A stretch of 64,000 bases of DNA from Ancrocorticia sp047602305 (GTDB lineage Bacteria; Actinomycetota; Actinomycetes; Actinomycetales; Actinomycetaceae). Each line of letters starts with the position of its first letter. The first letter of the stretch is position 1. The stretch spans positions 434,001 through 498,000 of the forward strand of contig JASGHO010000001.1 in NCBI GenBank assembly GCA_047602305.1, given 5' to 3'. The notes beneath the pieces were generated by a model, which made no database searches, was not told where the DNA came from, and was given only the letters and a program-made list of their open reading frames with translations. Below, piece after piece: positions 1-7,398 of this stretch. The position numbers were made by a program, and so were the translations under genes.

Positions 1-208
1 CTTCGGCACCGAGACCTTGGAGCTTGGTCGCATCCAGAACGCCGTCAACAAGGTGTTTGATCTTCGCCCAGCGGCGATTATCGAACAGCTCGATCTGCTG
101 CGTCCGGTGTATGCCGCCACCTCCGCGTACGGTCACTTCGGGCGCGAGCTCGAAGGCTTCACCTGGGAGCGCGTCGACCGCGTTGAGGAACTGCTGCGCG
201 CGCTGTGA
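1..208 (+). CDS. metK: S-adenosylmethionine synthase, C-terminal end (partial)
   Basis: Only the last 68 codons are inside the window; the reading frame enters at base 2 and stops with TGA at 206-208. The product makes S-adenosylmethionine from methionine and ATP in the cytoplasm. The visible part carries the conserved MetK tail: FGTET, then VFDLRPAAII, the LDLLRPVY segment and AYGHFGRE, followed by FTWE. In actinobacteria metK is usually close to priA; here accessory genes occupy the gap up to 7399. The identity is clear from the tail despite truncation. Confidence 0.93.
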   Translation, partial: FGTETLELGRIQNAVNKVFDLRPAAIIEQLDLLRPVYAATSAYGHFGRELEGFTWERVDRVEELLRAL

Positions 209-344
209 TGCGTTTGCGCACCGCGTACTCTAGCTCTCATAACTGAATAGATTTGTGCTGAGGCGGCCGAACCACTGGTTCGGCCGCCTCGCTGTATTCG
301 ATCTTCCTGTTTCATTTCCTTCCCATCTGCCAACACTCGTGTTA

Positions 345-366
345 CTGTATTAAGTGAGTAATACAG
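345..366. promoter_or_regulatory. Operator palindrome of the GntR/ABC operon
   Basis: A perfect 8-base inverted repeat, CTGTATTA (345-352) and TAATACAG (359-366), is separated by six bases. It ends just before the GGAGG ribosome site (369-373) of the GntR gene. YtrA-type GntR proteins bind such sites upstream of their own ABC operon, so autorepression is inferred. Confidence 0.7.
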
Positions 367-377
367 ATGGAGGTGCG

Positions 378-758
378 ATGGAGATAGATGAGTCTCGGCC
401 CATTTGGCTGCAGCTGGTCGACGAATTCCGCCGCAGAGTAGCCGTGGGCGAGTGGCCCACGGGAAGCAAGATCCCCAGCGTGCGGGAACTGGCATTGGAG
501 GTAGGAGTGAACCCGAATACGGTACAGCGAGCACTCGCTGAAACGGATCGCCTGGGATTGACGGTTCCGGTACGGACATCGGGCCGCTTCGTCACCGAGG
601 ATGGCGCCGTCGTCGCCCGGGTGCGATCAGAACTGGCCGAAGTAACAATCGATGGTTTTATCGCCGTCGTCGCCGGATTGGGAATGAACCTGACGGATGC
701 CCTTTCCTCCTTGTCCGCACGCTGGCCCGCAACGCAAGAACAGAAGGACGAACAATGA
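378..758 (+). CDS. GntR-family transcriptional regulator, YtrA-like
   Basis: This 126-residue protein has an N-terminal winged helix (about residues 5-75) with the pattern PIWLQLVDEFRRRVAVGEW, then G..IPSVRELA.....NPNTVQRAL, typical of GntR proteins. The C-terminal part is only about 50 residues, which fits the short YtrA subfamily and excludes FadR or HutC types. I chose ATG 378 because GGAGG lies at 369-373; an upstream in-frame GTG at 354 falls inside the operator palindrome. The next gene starts at 755 inside its stop codon (ATGA overlap). It most likely represses the following ABC transporter, which is commonly induced by cell-envelope stress in this family; the inducer here is unknown. 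Confidence 0.88.
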   Translation: MEIDESRPIWLQLVDEFRRRVAVGEWPTGSKIPSVRELALEVGVNPNTVQRALAETDRLGLTVPVRTSGRFVTEDGAVVARVRSELAEVTIDGFIAVVAGLGMNLTDALSSLSARWPATQEQKDEQ

Positions 759-1450
759 ACGCGATCGACGTTCGCAATCTCACCAAGAAATACCGCGGCC
801 GCCCCGCGCTCGACGAACTCACCCTCGCTCTCCCTGGCGGGCAAATCGTCGGGTTGATGGGGGACAACGGCTCCGGAAAGACCACCCTCCTCAAGATTCT
901 CGCCGGCGTACTTGCTGACTGGAGTGGTGAGGTAAGCATTGCGGGCTACGCGCCGGGACCCGAGTCCAAGGCCCTCGTTTCGTTCTTGCCGGACACCTCG
1001 TTCTTGAACGACGGCGACACCTGCGAACGTGCCATCGCCCAGTACCAGCTTTTCTTCGCCGATTTCGACCCGGAAAAGGCGCGCGAGATGATCTCGTTCT
1101 TCGGATTGCCAGCGGATCGGACGCTCAAGGAGATGTCGAAGGGTATGCGGGAGAAGGCGCAGATTGCGCTGGCGATGTCCCGTGAGGCGAAGGTGTACCT
1201 GCTCGACGAGCCGATCTCGGGAGTCGATCCCGCCTCTCGCTCGGTCATTCTCAATGGAATCATCCGCAACTTTGCTCCCGACTCGTTGTTGGTGATCTCC
1301 ACTCACCTCATTCACGACGTCGAACCGATTATCGATTCCGCCATTTTCCTCCGTCAGGGCAAGGTCCTACTGTCCGGGTATGCGGACGACCTGCGCGGCG
1401 AGTACGGCTGCGGCCTCGACGCCATCTTCCGAAAGGTGTACACATCATGA
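755..1450 (+). CDS. ABC transporter ATP-binding protein
   Basis: A 231-residue ATPase subunit that should power the permease encoded next. Visible motifs are Walker A GDNGSGKTTLLK (about residues 33-44), signature MSKGMREKAQIALA, Walker B VYLLDEPISGVDPASR and the switch histidine in STHLIHD. The signature is the degenerate SKGM form found in YtrB/BcrA-like exporters. RBS AAGGA lies six bases before ATG 755. Start and stop both overlap the neighbouring genes by four bases, so the three genes are translationally coupled. The substrate is unknown; export of a peptide or antibiotic, or envelope maintenance, is inference from the GntR-ABC arrangement. Confidence 0.93.
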   Translation: MNAIDVRNLTKKYRGRPALDELTLALPGGQIVGLMGDNGSGKTTLLKILAGVLADWSGEVSIAGYAPGPESKALVSFLPDTSFLNDGDTCERAIAQYQLFFADFDPEKAREMISFFGLPADRTLKEMSKGMREKAQIALAMSREAKVYLLDEPISGVDPASRSVILNGIIRNFAPDSLLVISTHLIHDVEPIIDSAIFLRQGKVLLSGYADDLRGEYGCGLDAIFRKVYTS

Positions 1451-2286
1451 TTCGCGAACTCTTTCACCACGAATACCTGACGACCCGCAAGGCGCTGGCC
1501 ACAATTGCTGGCTGGATATTTCTCGTGGGAGTGGCGTCCCTCGTACCGGTGGCAATCCCGGTGCCCTTTGTCGAGAATGTCGGTTTTTTGCTGGCGATTC
1601 TGAGCTTTGCTTCGCTCGCCCCGGTGCTGTTCGGCTACCTCGTCTACAACTATTGGCAGACGATGTATGGGCGCCGCGGCTACTTCACCATGACACTGCC
1701 GGTGCGCGGGCGGGCGATCTTTGCCGTCAAGACGATCTATGCGCTGCTCACGGTGGTGCTGGGGTGCGCGGTGTCGGTGCTTGGTGTGTGGCTGTTCACC
1801 GTTGCTTTGGACCTTGGGCAGCGGGTCTCGTTGGGGACCGTGTGGAGCAGCCTCATCAGCGCCATCACGGAAGAAATGGGAAATGCGGTAGCGCCGCTTC
1901 TTCTCATCATTGCGGCGCAGGTGGTGTTCTACGTCGTGTCGATTCTCGCCATGATGTCCGTCAGTGCGCAGGCGCGCTTCCAGCACTTGGGAATAGGCGC
2001 TCCCGTCATCGGTGGAATTCTTCTCTACCTCGCCTACTATCTGACGTCACTACTGGCGATGATGTTCATCCCTCTGGGCGTGGTGCTCGTGGGCCCGGAC
2101 GCCGGCTCCATCGTGGCGCAGGGAATGTGGCAGGAACTCCTGGATCTGATGAGTGGTTCGGCCGCCCAGGCAGATTCGATTCCCGAAGTTCTCGGCATGG
2201 GGATGCTGATCAGCGTGGCGGTCACGACGGCGCTGATGGTGTGGTGGGGTGTGCGTTCGATTGAACGCAAGACTTCGCTACGGTGA
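1447..2286 (+). CDS. ABC-2-type transporter permease
   Basis: A 279-residue integral membrane protein with six hydrophobic stretches, among them TIAGWIFLVGVASLVPVAIP and LLLIIAAQVVFYVVSILAMM, and a charged C-terminal end (RSIERKTSLR). Its ATG overlaps the ATPase stop (ATGA at 1447-1450). It is the membrane partner of the preceding ATPase and is presumed to sit in the cytoplasmic membrane as a dimer. No substrate-binding protein is encoded nearby, which fits an exporter. A hairpin terminator follows at 2298-2343. Confidence 0.85.
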   Translation: MIRELFHHEYLTTRKALATIAGWIFLVGVASLVPVAIPVPFVENVGFLLAILSFASLAPVLFGYLVYNYWQTMYGRRGYFTMTLPVRGRAIFAVKTIYALLTVVLGCAVSVLGVWLFTVALDLGQRVSLGTVWSSLISAITEEMGNAVAPLLLIIAAQVVFYVVSILAMMSVSAQARFQHLGIGAPVIGGILLYLAYYLTSLLAMMFIPLGVVLVGPDAGSIVAQGMWQELLDLMSGSAAQADSIPEVLGMGMLISVAVTTALMVWWGVRSIERKTSLR

Positions 2287-2297
2287 AATTGAACGAC

Positions 2298-2343
2298 GAC
2301 GACGGCGGCGCGCTGGCTACGAGGCTGGGGCGCCGCCGTCGTC
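2298..2343. terminator. Bidirectional terminator hairpin between convergent genes
   Basis: A perfect 14-base stem (GACGACGGCGGCGC at 2298-2311, complement at 2330-2343) lies between the converging ABC permease and aminotransferase genes. There is no long T run. Confidence 0.7.
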
Positions 2344-2376
2344 TGTTCGTTGGTTGGAAAGCGAGTATGCCTCCCG

Positions 2377-3600
2377 TCAAAGTTGGCTGAGCCGGGCGGC
2401 TGCTTTGGTGAGGATGGCATCCCGTTTGCAGAAGGCGAAGCGCAGCAGGGAACGATAGTCTGGGGCGTTCTCCGACGAGACGAAGGCGGTGACCGGGACA
2501 CCAACAACCCCCACCTTCTCGCCCAGCTCACGGGAGAGTTGGGTGGCGTCGTCGTAGCCGATGGGCCTGGTGTCAGCCAGGACAAAGTAGGTGCCGCTGG
2601 GAGTGAAAACCTCCAATCCCGCGTGGGTGAGTCCCTCGACGAGGATGTCACGCTTTCGTTGTAGCGTCGCGGCGATGCCTTGATAGAAGGAGTCCGGGAG
2701 GCGCAGACCTGTTGCGATAGCCGGTTGGAAAGGCGCACCGTTGACAAAGGTGAGGTACTGCTTGACGGTGAGTACCGCCGTGATGAGCTCGGGCGTGGCA
2801 ATGGCCCAGCCGATCTTCCAGCCGGTTGTCGAGAAGGTCTTTCCCGCCGAGGAGATGGTGATGGTGCGTTCTGCTGCGCCGGGTAGGGAAGCAATGGGGG
2901 TGTGTTGCGCGCCGTCGAAGATCAGGTGCTCGTACACCTCATCGGTGACGATGAGGACGTTGTGCTTCTCGGCAAGTTCCACGATGCGCTGCAAGACGGC
3001 GCGTGGAAACACCACCCCCGTCGGATTGTTGGGATTGTTGACGAGGATCATGCGGGTTCGATCGGTGAAGGCACGCTCCAACTCGACCAGGTCCGGTTGG
3101 AAGGAGGGTGGCCGGAGGCCCACCTTGACGTGCTCGGCCCCGGCGAGTCCGATGATGGCAGCGTAGGCATCGTAGAAGGGTTCGAAGGTAATGACCTCGT
3201 CGCCGGGGCGAACGAAAGCCAGAATGGAGGCGGCGATTGCCTCTGTTGCGCCAGCGGTCACGAGGACTTCATTTTCAGGATTGACGTCGAGATCGTAGAA
3301 ACGCCGTTGGTGCTCACTAACAGCCTGGCGCAAATCGGGTTCGCCTCGGCCGGGGGAGTACTGGTTGATCCCGCGGTCAATCGCCGCTTTGGCGGCTTCG
3401 AGGACTTCATGGGGTCCGTCTTCGTCCGGAAATCCCTGCCCCAAGTTGATGGCTCCAAGCTTTATGGCAAGTGCTGTCATTTCCGCGAAAATGGTGGGGG
3501 AGAGCCGCCCGTCATTGCCGAGCAGACCGGCGAAAGCGGCAGATCGCTGCCATGGCCCATCAATATGGGGGAAAGATTTGTCACTAGTTGTCCGATTCAT
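2377..3600 (-). CDS. PLP-dependent aminotransferase, class I/II
   Basis: A 407-residue fold-type I aminotransferase. The pyridoxal-phosphate lysine is in SSAGKTFSTTGWKIGW; other family marks are NLGQGFPDEDGP near the N-terminus, VTAGATEAI, NNPNNPTG and VTDEVYEHL. The pattern is closest to the DapC/YbdL/kynurenine aminotransferase group, but the substrate cannot be fixed from sequence. Start ATG at 3600 is chosen because AAAGGAG lies nine bases upstream; an ATG at 3609 directly abuts that site and is too close. It is convergent with the ABC operon and divergent from the metallophosphatase genes. Confidence 0.9.
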   Translation of the reverse strand: MNRTTSDKSFPHIDGPWQRSAAFAGLLGNDGRLSPTIFAEMTALAIKLGAINLGQGFPDEDGPHEVLEAAKAAIDRGINQYSPGRGEPDLRQAVSEHQRRFYDLDVNPENEVLVTAGATEAIAASILAFVRPGDEVITFEPFYDAYAAIIGLAGAEHVKVGLRPPSFQPDLVELERAFTDRTRMILVNNPNNPTGVVFPRAVLQRIVELAEKHNVLIVTDEVYEHLIFDGAQHTPIASLPGAAERTITISSAGKTFSTTGWKIGWAIATPELITAVLTVKQYLTFVNGAPFQPAIATGLRLPDSFYQGIAATLQRKRDILVEGLTHAGLEVFTPSGTYFVLADTRPIGYDDATQLSRELGEKVGVVGVPVTAFVSSENAPDYRSLLRFAFCKRDAILTKAAARLSQL

Positions 3601-3761
3601 GGACGTCATCTCCTTTATTTGTACTGCCATGAAGGGTCTTCGCCCCAGCAATATTTGGCGGGAAATAGCTATAAAAACGCACTACAGGACCTTGGTTGGT
3701 CAAGAATACTCAGGGGGTTTTGGGGGAACGTAAATTGGACGATCTTAATGTACGAACATGT

Positions 3762-3790
3762 TTGACCAAAGTTCGGCAACAATGTACTAT
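3762..3790 (+). promoter_or_regulatory. Predicted promoter of the first metallophosphatase
   Basis: TTGACC (3762-3767), a 17-base spacer and TACTAT (3785-3790) form a good sigma-70-type promoter about 90 bases before the start at 3881. The rest of the 280-base gap 3601-3880 shows no gene. Confidence 0.6.
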
Positions 3791-3880
3791 CAAGAACAGA
3801 GGTTGAGATAACAACCTTGAACACAGCTCTTACATAGTTTTCAATCGCAGGTCACTCCACCAAATCTCGAATGGATCATC

Positions 3881-5443
3881 ATGTTGAACAGTCGCCGTAT
3901 CTCGTCCCTTCTCCTCGCTCTGGGGGTGGCCGCCGGAGGTGTCCTTGTCGCACCGGGTTCCGCCGAGGCTGCTGTCAGCTGTGACGTGCTATCGGATCCA
4001 ATCTACTCCAGCACGAACACCAACGTGCAAAGCGATCTCCTGACGCCGTGGAAGACCGAGCATGACAAGGCTCGGACAAAGAACGGTTTCTCCGCAAATG
4101 CGGGCGTGATCGGATATGGCTCCACCAGAGCCAAGACAGGTCTCGTTCCCGTCGCGCGCCTCTACAAGGCAAAGACTGTCGATTTTGCCTGGGCCGTCGG
4201 AAGTGCTGATGTGGCACAGCTGAAGAGCCAGGGATTCGTCGTCCAAGAAGCCAGCAACTTCTATGCCGCCGCGAAGTCCGCCTCCTGCACTGTTCCGGTG
4301 CATCGTTTCGAGAAGGGTGGAAACTACGCTTTCGCCGAGACGGCCGCGGAGCGCAAGAGTCTCACCGCCGCCGGCTGGAAGGATCAGGGAGCCAAGTTCC
4401 ATCTCAAGAGTGCTGGAACAACGCCGACTCCCACTCCGACCCCCAAGCCGACACCAACCCCCACGCCCAAGCCAACTCCCACCCCGAGCCCCGCCGAGGA
4501 AACCTTCAGCTTTGCCGTGATGCCCGACACCCAGGTGGAAACGAACTGGTACGCTGATCCGCGAATGAACAACCGCGCGCAGTGGCTGGTGGACAACAAG
4601 AGCAAGCTCAACCTGAAGTACGTCCTGCATACAGGGGATGTTGTCAATTGGGGAGCTCTGGATCCGTCGCAGTTCACCGTGGCACGGAAGTCCTTTGACA
4701 TTCTCGACAAGGCCAACATTCCCTACTCGCTGGCGATTGGCAACCACGACGCAATGGCTGTCGGCCACGACGGTGTTCCGGGCAGCCGTAACTACGGCGG
4801 CTCGGCCTACGCCAACAATCCCGAGTGCAAGGAAAAGCTCGGCGCCAAGTGCGATACCCGCCTGCTCATCCGTGACACCAAGGCATTCAACAAGAACTTC
4901 CCAATTGGCACCATCAAGAACGTTGGGGGAGTCTTCGAAGCTGGCAAGATCGACAACAACTGGACGACCTTCTCGGCCGATGGAGCCGACTGGCTAGTCC
5001 TCACCTTGGAATTCCACGCGCGTGCAGAGGCGATTACGTGGGCTCAGAACGTCGTCAAGTCGCATCCCAATCACAATGTCATCCTCCAGACCCACTCGTA
5101 CTTGACTGGAAGCGGTGCCATTAGCCAGAGCAACGCTGGTTATGGAGCCACCACGGGGCAGTACCTCTTCGACAACCTCATTGCGAAGTACCCCAACATC
5201 AAGATGGTCTTCTCTGGCCATACCGGACAAGGCAAGACCAAGGTCCACACCGGTGCCAACGGAAACAAGATCCTCTCGTACTTGGGAGCCTTCCACTCCG
5301 CCAAGTCCAACCCTGTACGAATTGTGACGATTGATGCTGACACGGGTGTTGTGAAGACGACAGTGGAAGCTCCTTCCACCAAGTCCACCTGGACCCAGTA
5401 CTCCACTACTGACACGATCAGTGTCATCAAGAGCAAGAAGTAG
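3881..5443 (+). CDS. Secreted metallophosphatase with DUF5648-type domain (copy 1)
   Basis: A 520-residue exported protein. Residues 1-31 are a signal peptide (hydrophobic LLLALGVAAGGVLVA, cleavage likely after AEA). Residues about 35-175 resemble a DUF5648 domain (LVPVARLYKAKTVDFAWAVG, then VPVHRF, AETAAER, AAGW). A Pro-Thr linker with TPTPK repeats follows. From about 207 there is a calcineurin-like metallophosphoesterase: MPDTQ, HTGDVVNWG, IGNHDA, QTHSYL and FSGHTG supply the metal ligands. The substrate is unknown; an extracellular phosphomonoesterase or phosphodiesterase is expected. The RBS before ATG 3881 is weak. A close paralogue follows after a terminator, so the two genes are transcribed separately. 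Confidence 0.88.
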   Translation: MLNSRRISSLLLALGVAAGGVLVAPGSAEAAVSCDVLSDPIYSSTNTNVQSDLLTPWKTEHDKARTKNGFSANAGVIGYGSTRAKTGLVPVARLYKAKTVDFAWAVGSADVAQLKSQGFVVQEASNFYAAAKSASCTVPVHRFEKGGNYAFAETAAERKSLTAAGWKDQGAKFHLKSAGTTPTPTPTPKPTPTPTPKPTPTPSPAEETFSFAVMPDTQVETNWYADPRMNNRAQWLVDNKSKLNLKYVLHTGDVVNWGALDPSQFTVARKSFDILDKANIPYSLAIGNHDAMAVGHDGVPGSRNYGGSAYANNPECKEKLGAKCDTRLLIRDTKAFNKNFPIGTIKNVGGVFEAGKIDNNWTTFSADGADWLVLTLEFHARAEAITWAQNVVKSHPNHNVILQTHSYLTGSGAISQSNAGYGATTGQYLFDNLIAKYPNIKMVFSGHTGQGKTKVHTGANGNKILSYLGAFHSAKSNPVRIVTIDADTGVVKTTVEAPSTKSTWTQYSTTDTISVIKSKK

Positions 5444-5466
5444 TACTCCACTTCGGGCCGATGTAG

Positions 5467-5512
5467 GGGGCTGTATCGGCGAGGTTCTCAACCTCCTGAT
5501 ACAGCCCCTTTT
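5467..5512 (+). terminator. Rho-independent terminator after metallophosphatase 1
   Basis: GGGGCTGTATC (5467-5477) pairs with GATACAGCCCC (5498-5508), with an inner GAGGTT/AACCTC pairing, and ends in TTTT. Confidence 0.85.
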
Positions 5513-5596
5513 CGTCCCCACACCCCCTGTGTCCAGTAGGTGGACGGTTTTAGGGTCTGGGGACGTGGGCTCCACAACATTTATTACACAAAACGT

Positions 5597-5624
5597 TGCT
5601 AATTGTCACCTTTTGGATAAGGTC
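5597..5624 (+). promoter_or_regulatory. Possible promoter of metallophosphatase 2
   Basis: TTGCTA (5597-5602), a 16-base spacer and TAAGGT (5619-5624) are a weak candidate about 110 bases before ATG 5735. Confidence 0.35.
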
Positions 5625-5734
5625 GGTAACGGCTTCATAACGGTCACGGCCCTGGCCAGTTGTTTTGCTTTAACACTCCTGATACGGCGCCCATCATCAC
5701 TCCGGGCGCAACCACCCACTCTGATCGGAAAACC

Positions 5735-7267
5735 ATGTCTATACGTCGTATATCATCTGCCCTTCTTGCCATGGGGGTCGCTACAGCAGGTGTCCTTGTT
5801 GCGCCAGGTACCGCAGTGGCGGCTGACGCAGATACCTGTGGTGTGTTGTCGAACGAGATCTACTCCAGCGTCAACCCTCAGCTTCAGACCGACCTGCTGA
5901 CACCGTGGGTGGCAGAACACGAGAAGTCTCAGACGAAGTTCGGCTTCACCTCCAGCCCTAGCGTCATTGGGTACGGTTCCACTCGCGCAGCGACGGGCCT
6001 TGTCCCGGTCGCGAGGCTTTACAACGCGAAGACCTCTGATTTCGTCTGGGCCGTTGGGGACAAGGATGTCGCTGACAAGACGAGCCGTGGCTTCGTTGTT
6101 CAGAGTTCCGCTAACTTCTACGCTGCTCCCAGTGCTGCAAGCTGTACCGTTCCGGTGCATCGTTTTACGAAGAGTGGCAACTACGCCGTGGCTGAGACTG
6201 CTGCTGAGCGCACGAGCCTCGCCGCAGCTGGTTGGGCAGACGAAGGTGCTATCTTCCACCTGAAGAAGTCCGGTACCACACCACCTCCGCCGGTCACCCA
6301 GCCCCCGGCCCCTGAGCCCCCCGCAAGCAACAATGAGACGTTTAGCATTGCAGTGATGCCTGATACTCAAGTTGAGACGAACTGGTCAAACGATCCTCGT
6401 ATGAACAATCGCGCTCAGTGGCTGGTCAACAACAAGGCTCAGCTCAACCTGGCCTACGTGATGCACGTGGGCGACGTCGTGAACTGGGGCGCGCATGAGC
6501 AGTCCCAGTATGTCGTGGCACGAAATTCCTTCGACATTCTCGACAAGGCCAACATTCCCTACTCGATTGCGATCGGCAACCATGACGCGATGGCTGTGGG
6601 TCACGACGGCGTCGCGGGCAGCCGCAAGTACGGCGGCTCGGCCTACGTCAACAATCCTGAGTGCAAGGAAAAGCTCGGCGCCAAGTGCAACACCACATTG
6701 CTCCAGCGCGAGACACAGGTGTTCAACAAGTACTTCTCGCCCTCGAGCCTGAAGAATGTGGGCGGAACCTTCGAGCCGGGCAAGTCGGACAACATGTGGA
6801 CCACCTTCAAGGCCGACGGCGCCAACTGGCTCGTGGTGACGCTGGAGTTCCACGCTCGCAAGGAAGCCATTGCCTGGGCGGGCAACGTTGTTGCTTCGCA
6901 CCCCAACCACAACGTCATTGTGCTGACGCACTCCTACTTGAACGGCGATGGCAGCATCAATTTCTCGAACTCCGGATATGGAGCCACCACCGGGAAGTAC
7001 CTGTTTGACAACCTCATTGGCAAGTACCCGAACGTCAAGATGGCATTCTCCGGCCACGTTGGCAACGCTACTGTGCGCAAGGATACCGGAGTCAACGGCA
7101 ACACGATCCTTTCCTTCCTCAACTGCTTCCACGATCAGAAGGGCAATCCTGTGCGGATGCTGACGATTGACGCGGATAGCGGCAAGGTGACATCCAAGAT
7201 CGAGGTTCCCAACGGAAAGTCCTCGTGGAACAGCACCACCTATAACATCATCGATTTCATCAAGTAA
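5735..7267 (+). CDS. Secreted metallophosphatase with DUF5648-type domain (copy 2)
   Basis: A 510-residue paralogue of the preceding gene in the same domain order: signal peptide (ISSALLAMGVATAGVLVAPG, cleavage after AVA), DUF5648-like domain with VPVARLYNAKTSDFVWAVG and CTVPVHRF, a proline-rich linker of different sequence (PPPPVTQPPAPEPPAS), and a calcineurin-like phosphoesterase with MPDTQ, HVGDVVNWG, IGNHDA, LTHSYL and FSGHVG. I set the start at ATG 5735 rather than 5660 because only this gives a normal signal peptide, at the same place as in copy 1. The linker is the most divergent part, which suggests the domains are conserved and the spacer drifts. It ends at the hairpin at 7288-7323. 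Confidence 0.88.
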   Translation: MSIRRISSALLAMGVATAGVLVAPGTAVAADADTCGVLSNEIYSSVNPQLQTDLLTPWVAEHEKSQTKFGFTSSPSVIGYGSTRAATGLVPVARLYNAKTSDFVWAVGDKDVADKTSRGFVVQSSANFYAAPSAASCTVPVHRFTKSGNYAVAETAAERTSLAAAGWADEGAIFHLKKSGTTPPPPVTQPPAPEPPASNNETFSIAVMPDTQVETNWSNDPRMNNRAQWLVNNKAQLNLAYVMHVGDVVNWGAHEQSQYVVARNSFDILDKANIPYSIAIGNHDAMAVGHDGVAGSRKYGGSAYVNNPECKEKLGAKCNTTLLQRETQVFNKYFSPSSLKNVGGTFEPGKSDNMWTTFKADGANWLVVTLEFHARKEAIAWAGNVVASHPNHNVIVLTHSYLNGDGSINFSNSGYGATTGKYLFDNLIGKYPNVKMAFSGHVGNATVRKDTGVNGNTILSFLNCFHDQKGNPVRMLTIDADSGKVTSKIEVPNGKSSWNSTTYNIIDFIK

Positions 7268-7287
7268 GAGCTTGGTTCTTACTCGGT

Positions 7288-7323
7288 AGTGTGCCCCGCC
7301 TGTGTGTATAGGCGGGGCACACT
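7288..7323 (+). terminator. Terminator hairpin after metallophosphatase 2
   Basis: A 13-base perfect stem (AGTGTGCCCCGCC at 7288-7300 and its complement at 7311-7323) with a ten-base loop; no T run. Confidence 0.7.
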
Positions 7324-7398
7324 CGCATTCACCGCGTATTCGGCGTTGCTGACGAAGATGATCCAAAATCTGTCGGAGCTACGTGATGGAATAGGGAC

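Noticed and set aside
4420..4495. CRISPR-like or variable repeat in the CCCACTCCGACCCC tract
   Set aside because: It encodes the Thr-Pro linker of a secreted protein; no spacers or conserved repeats are present. No CRISPR array was seen anywhere in the window.
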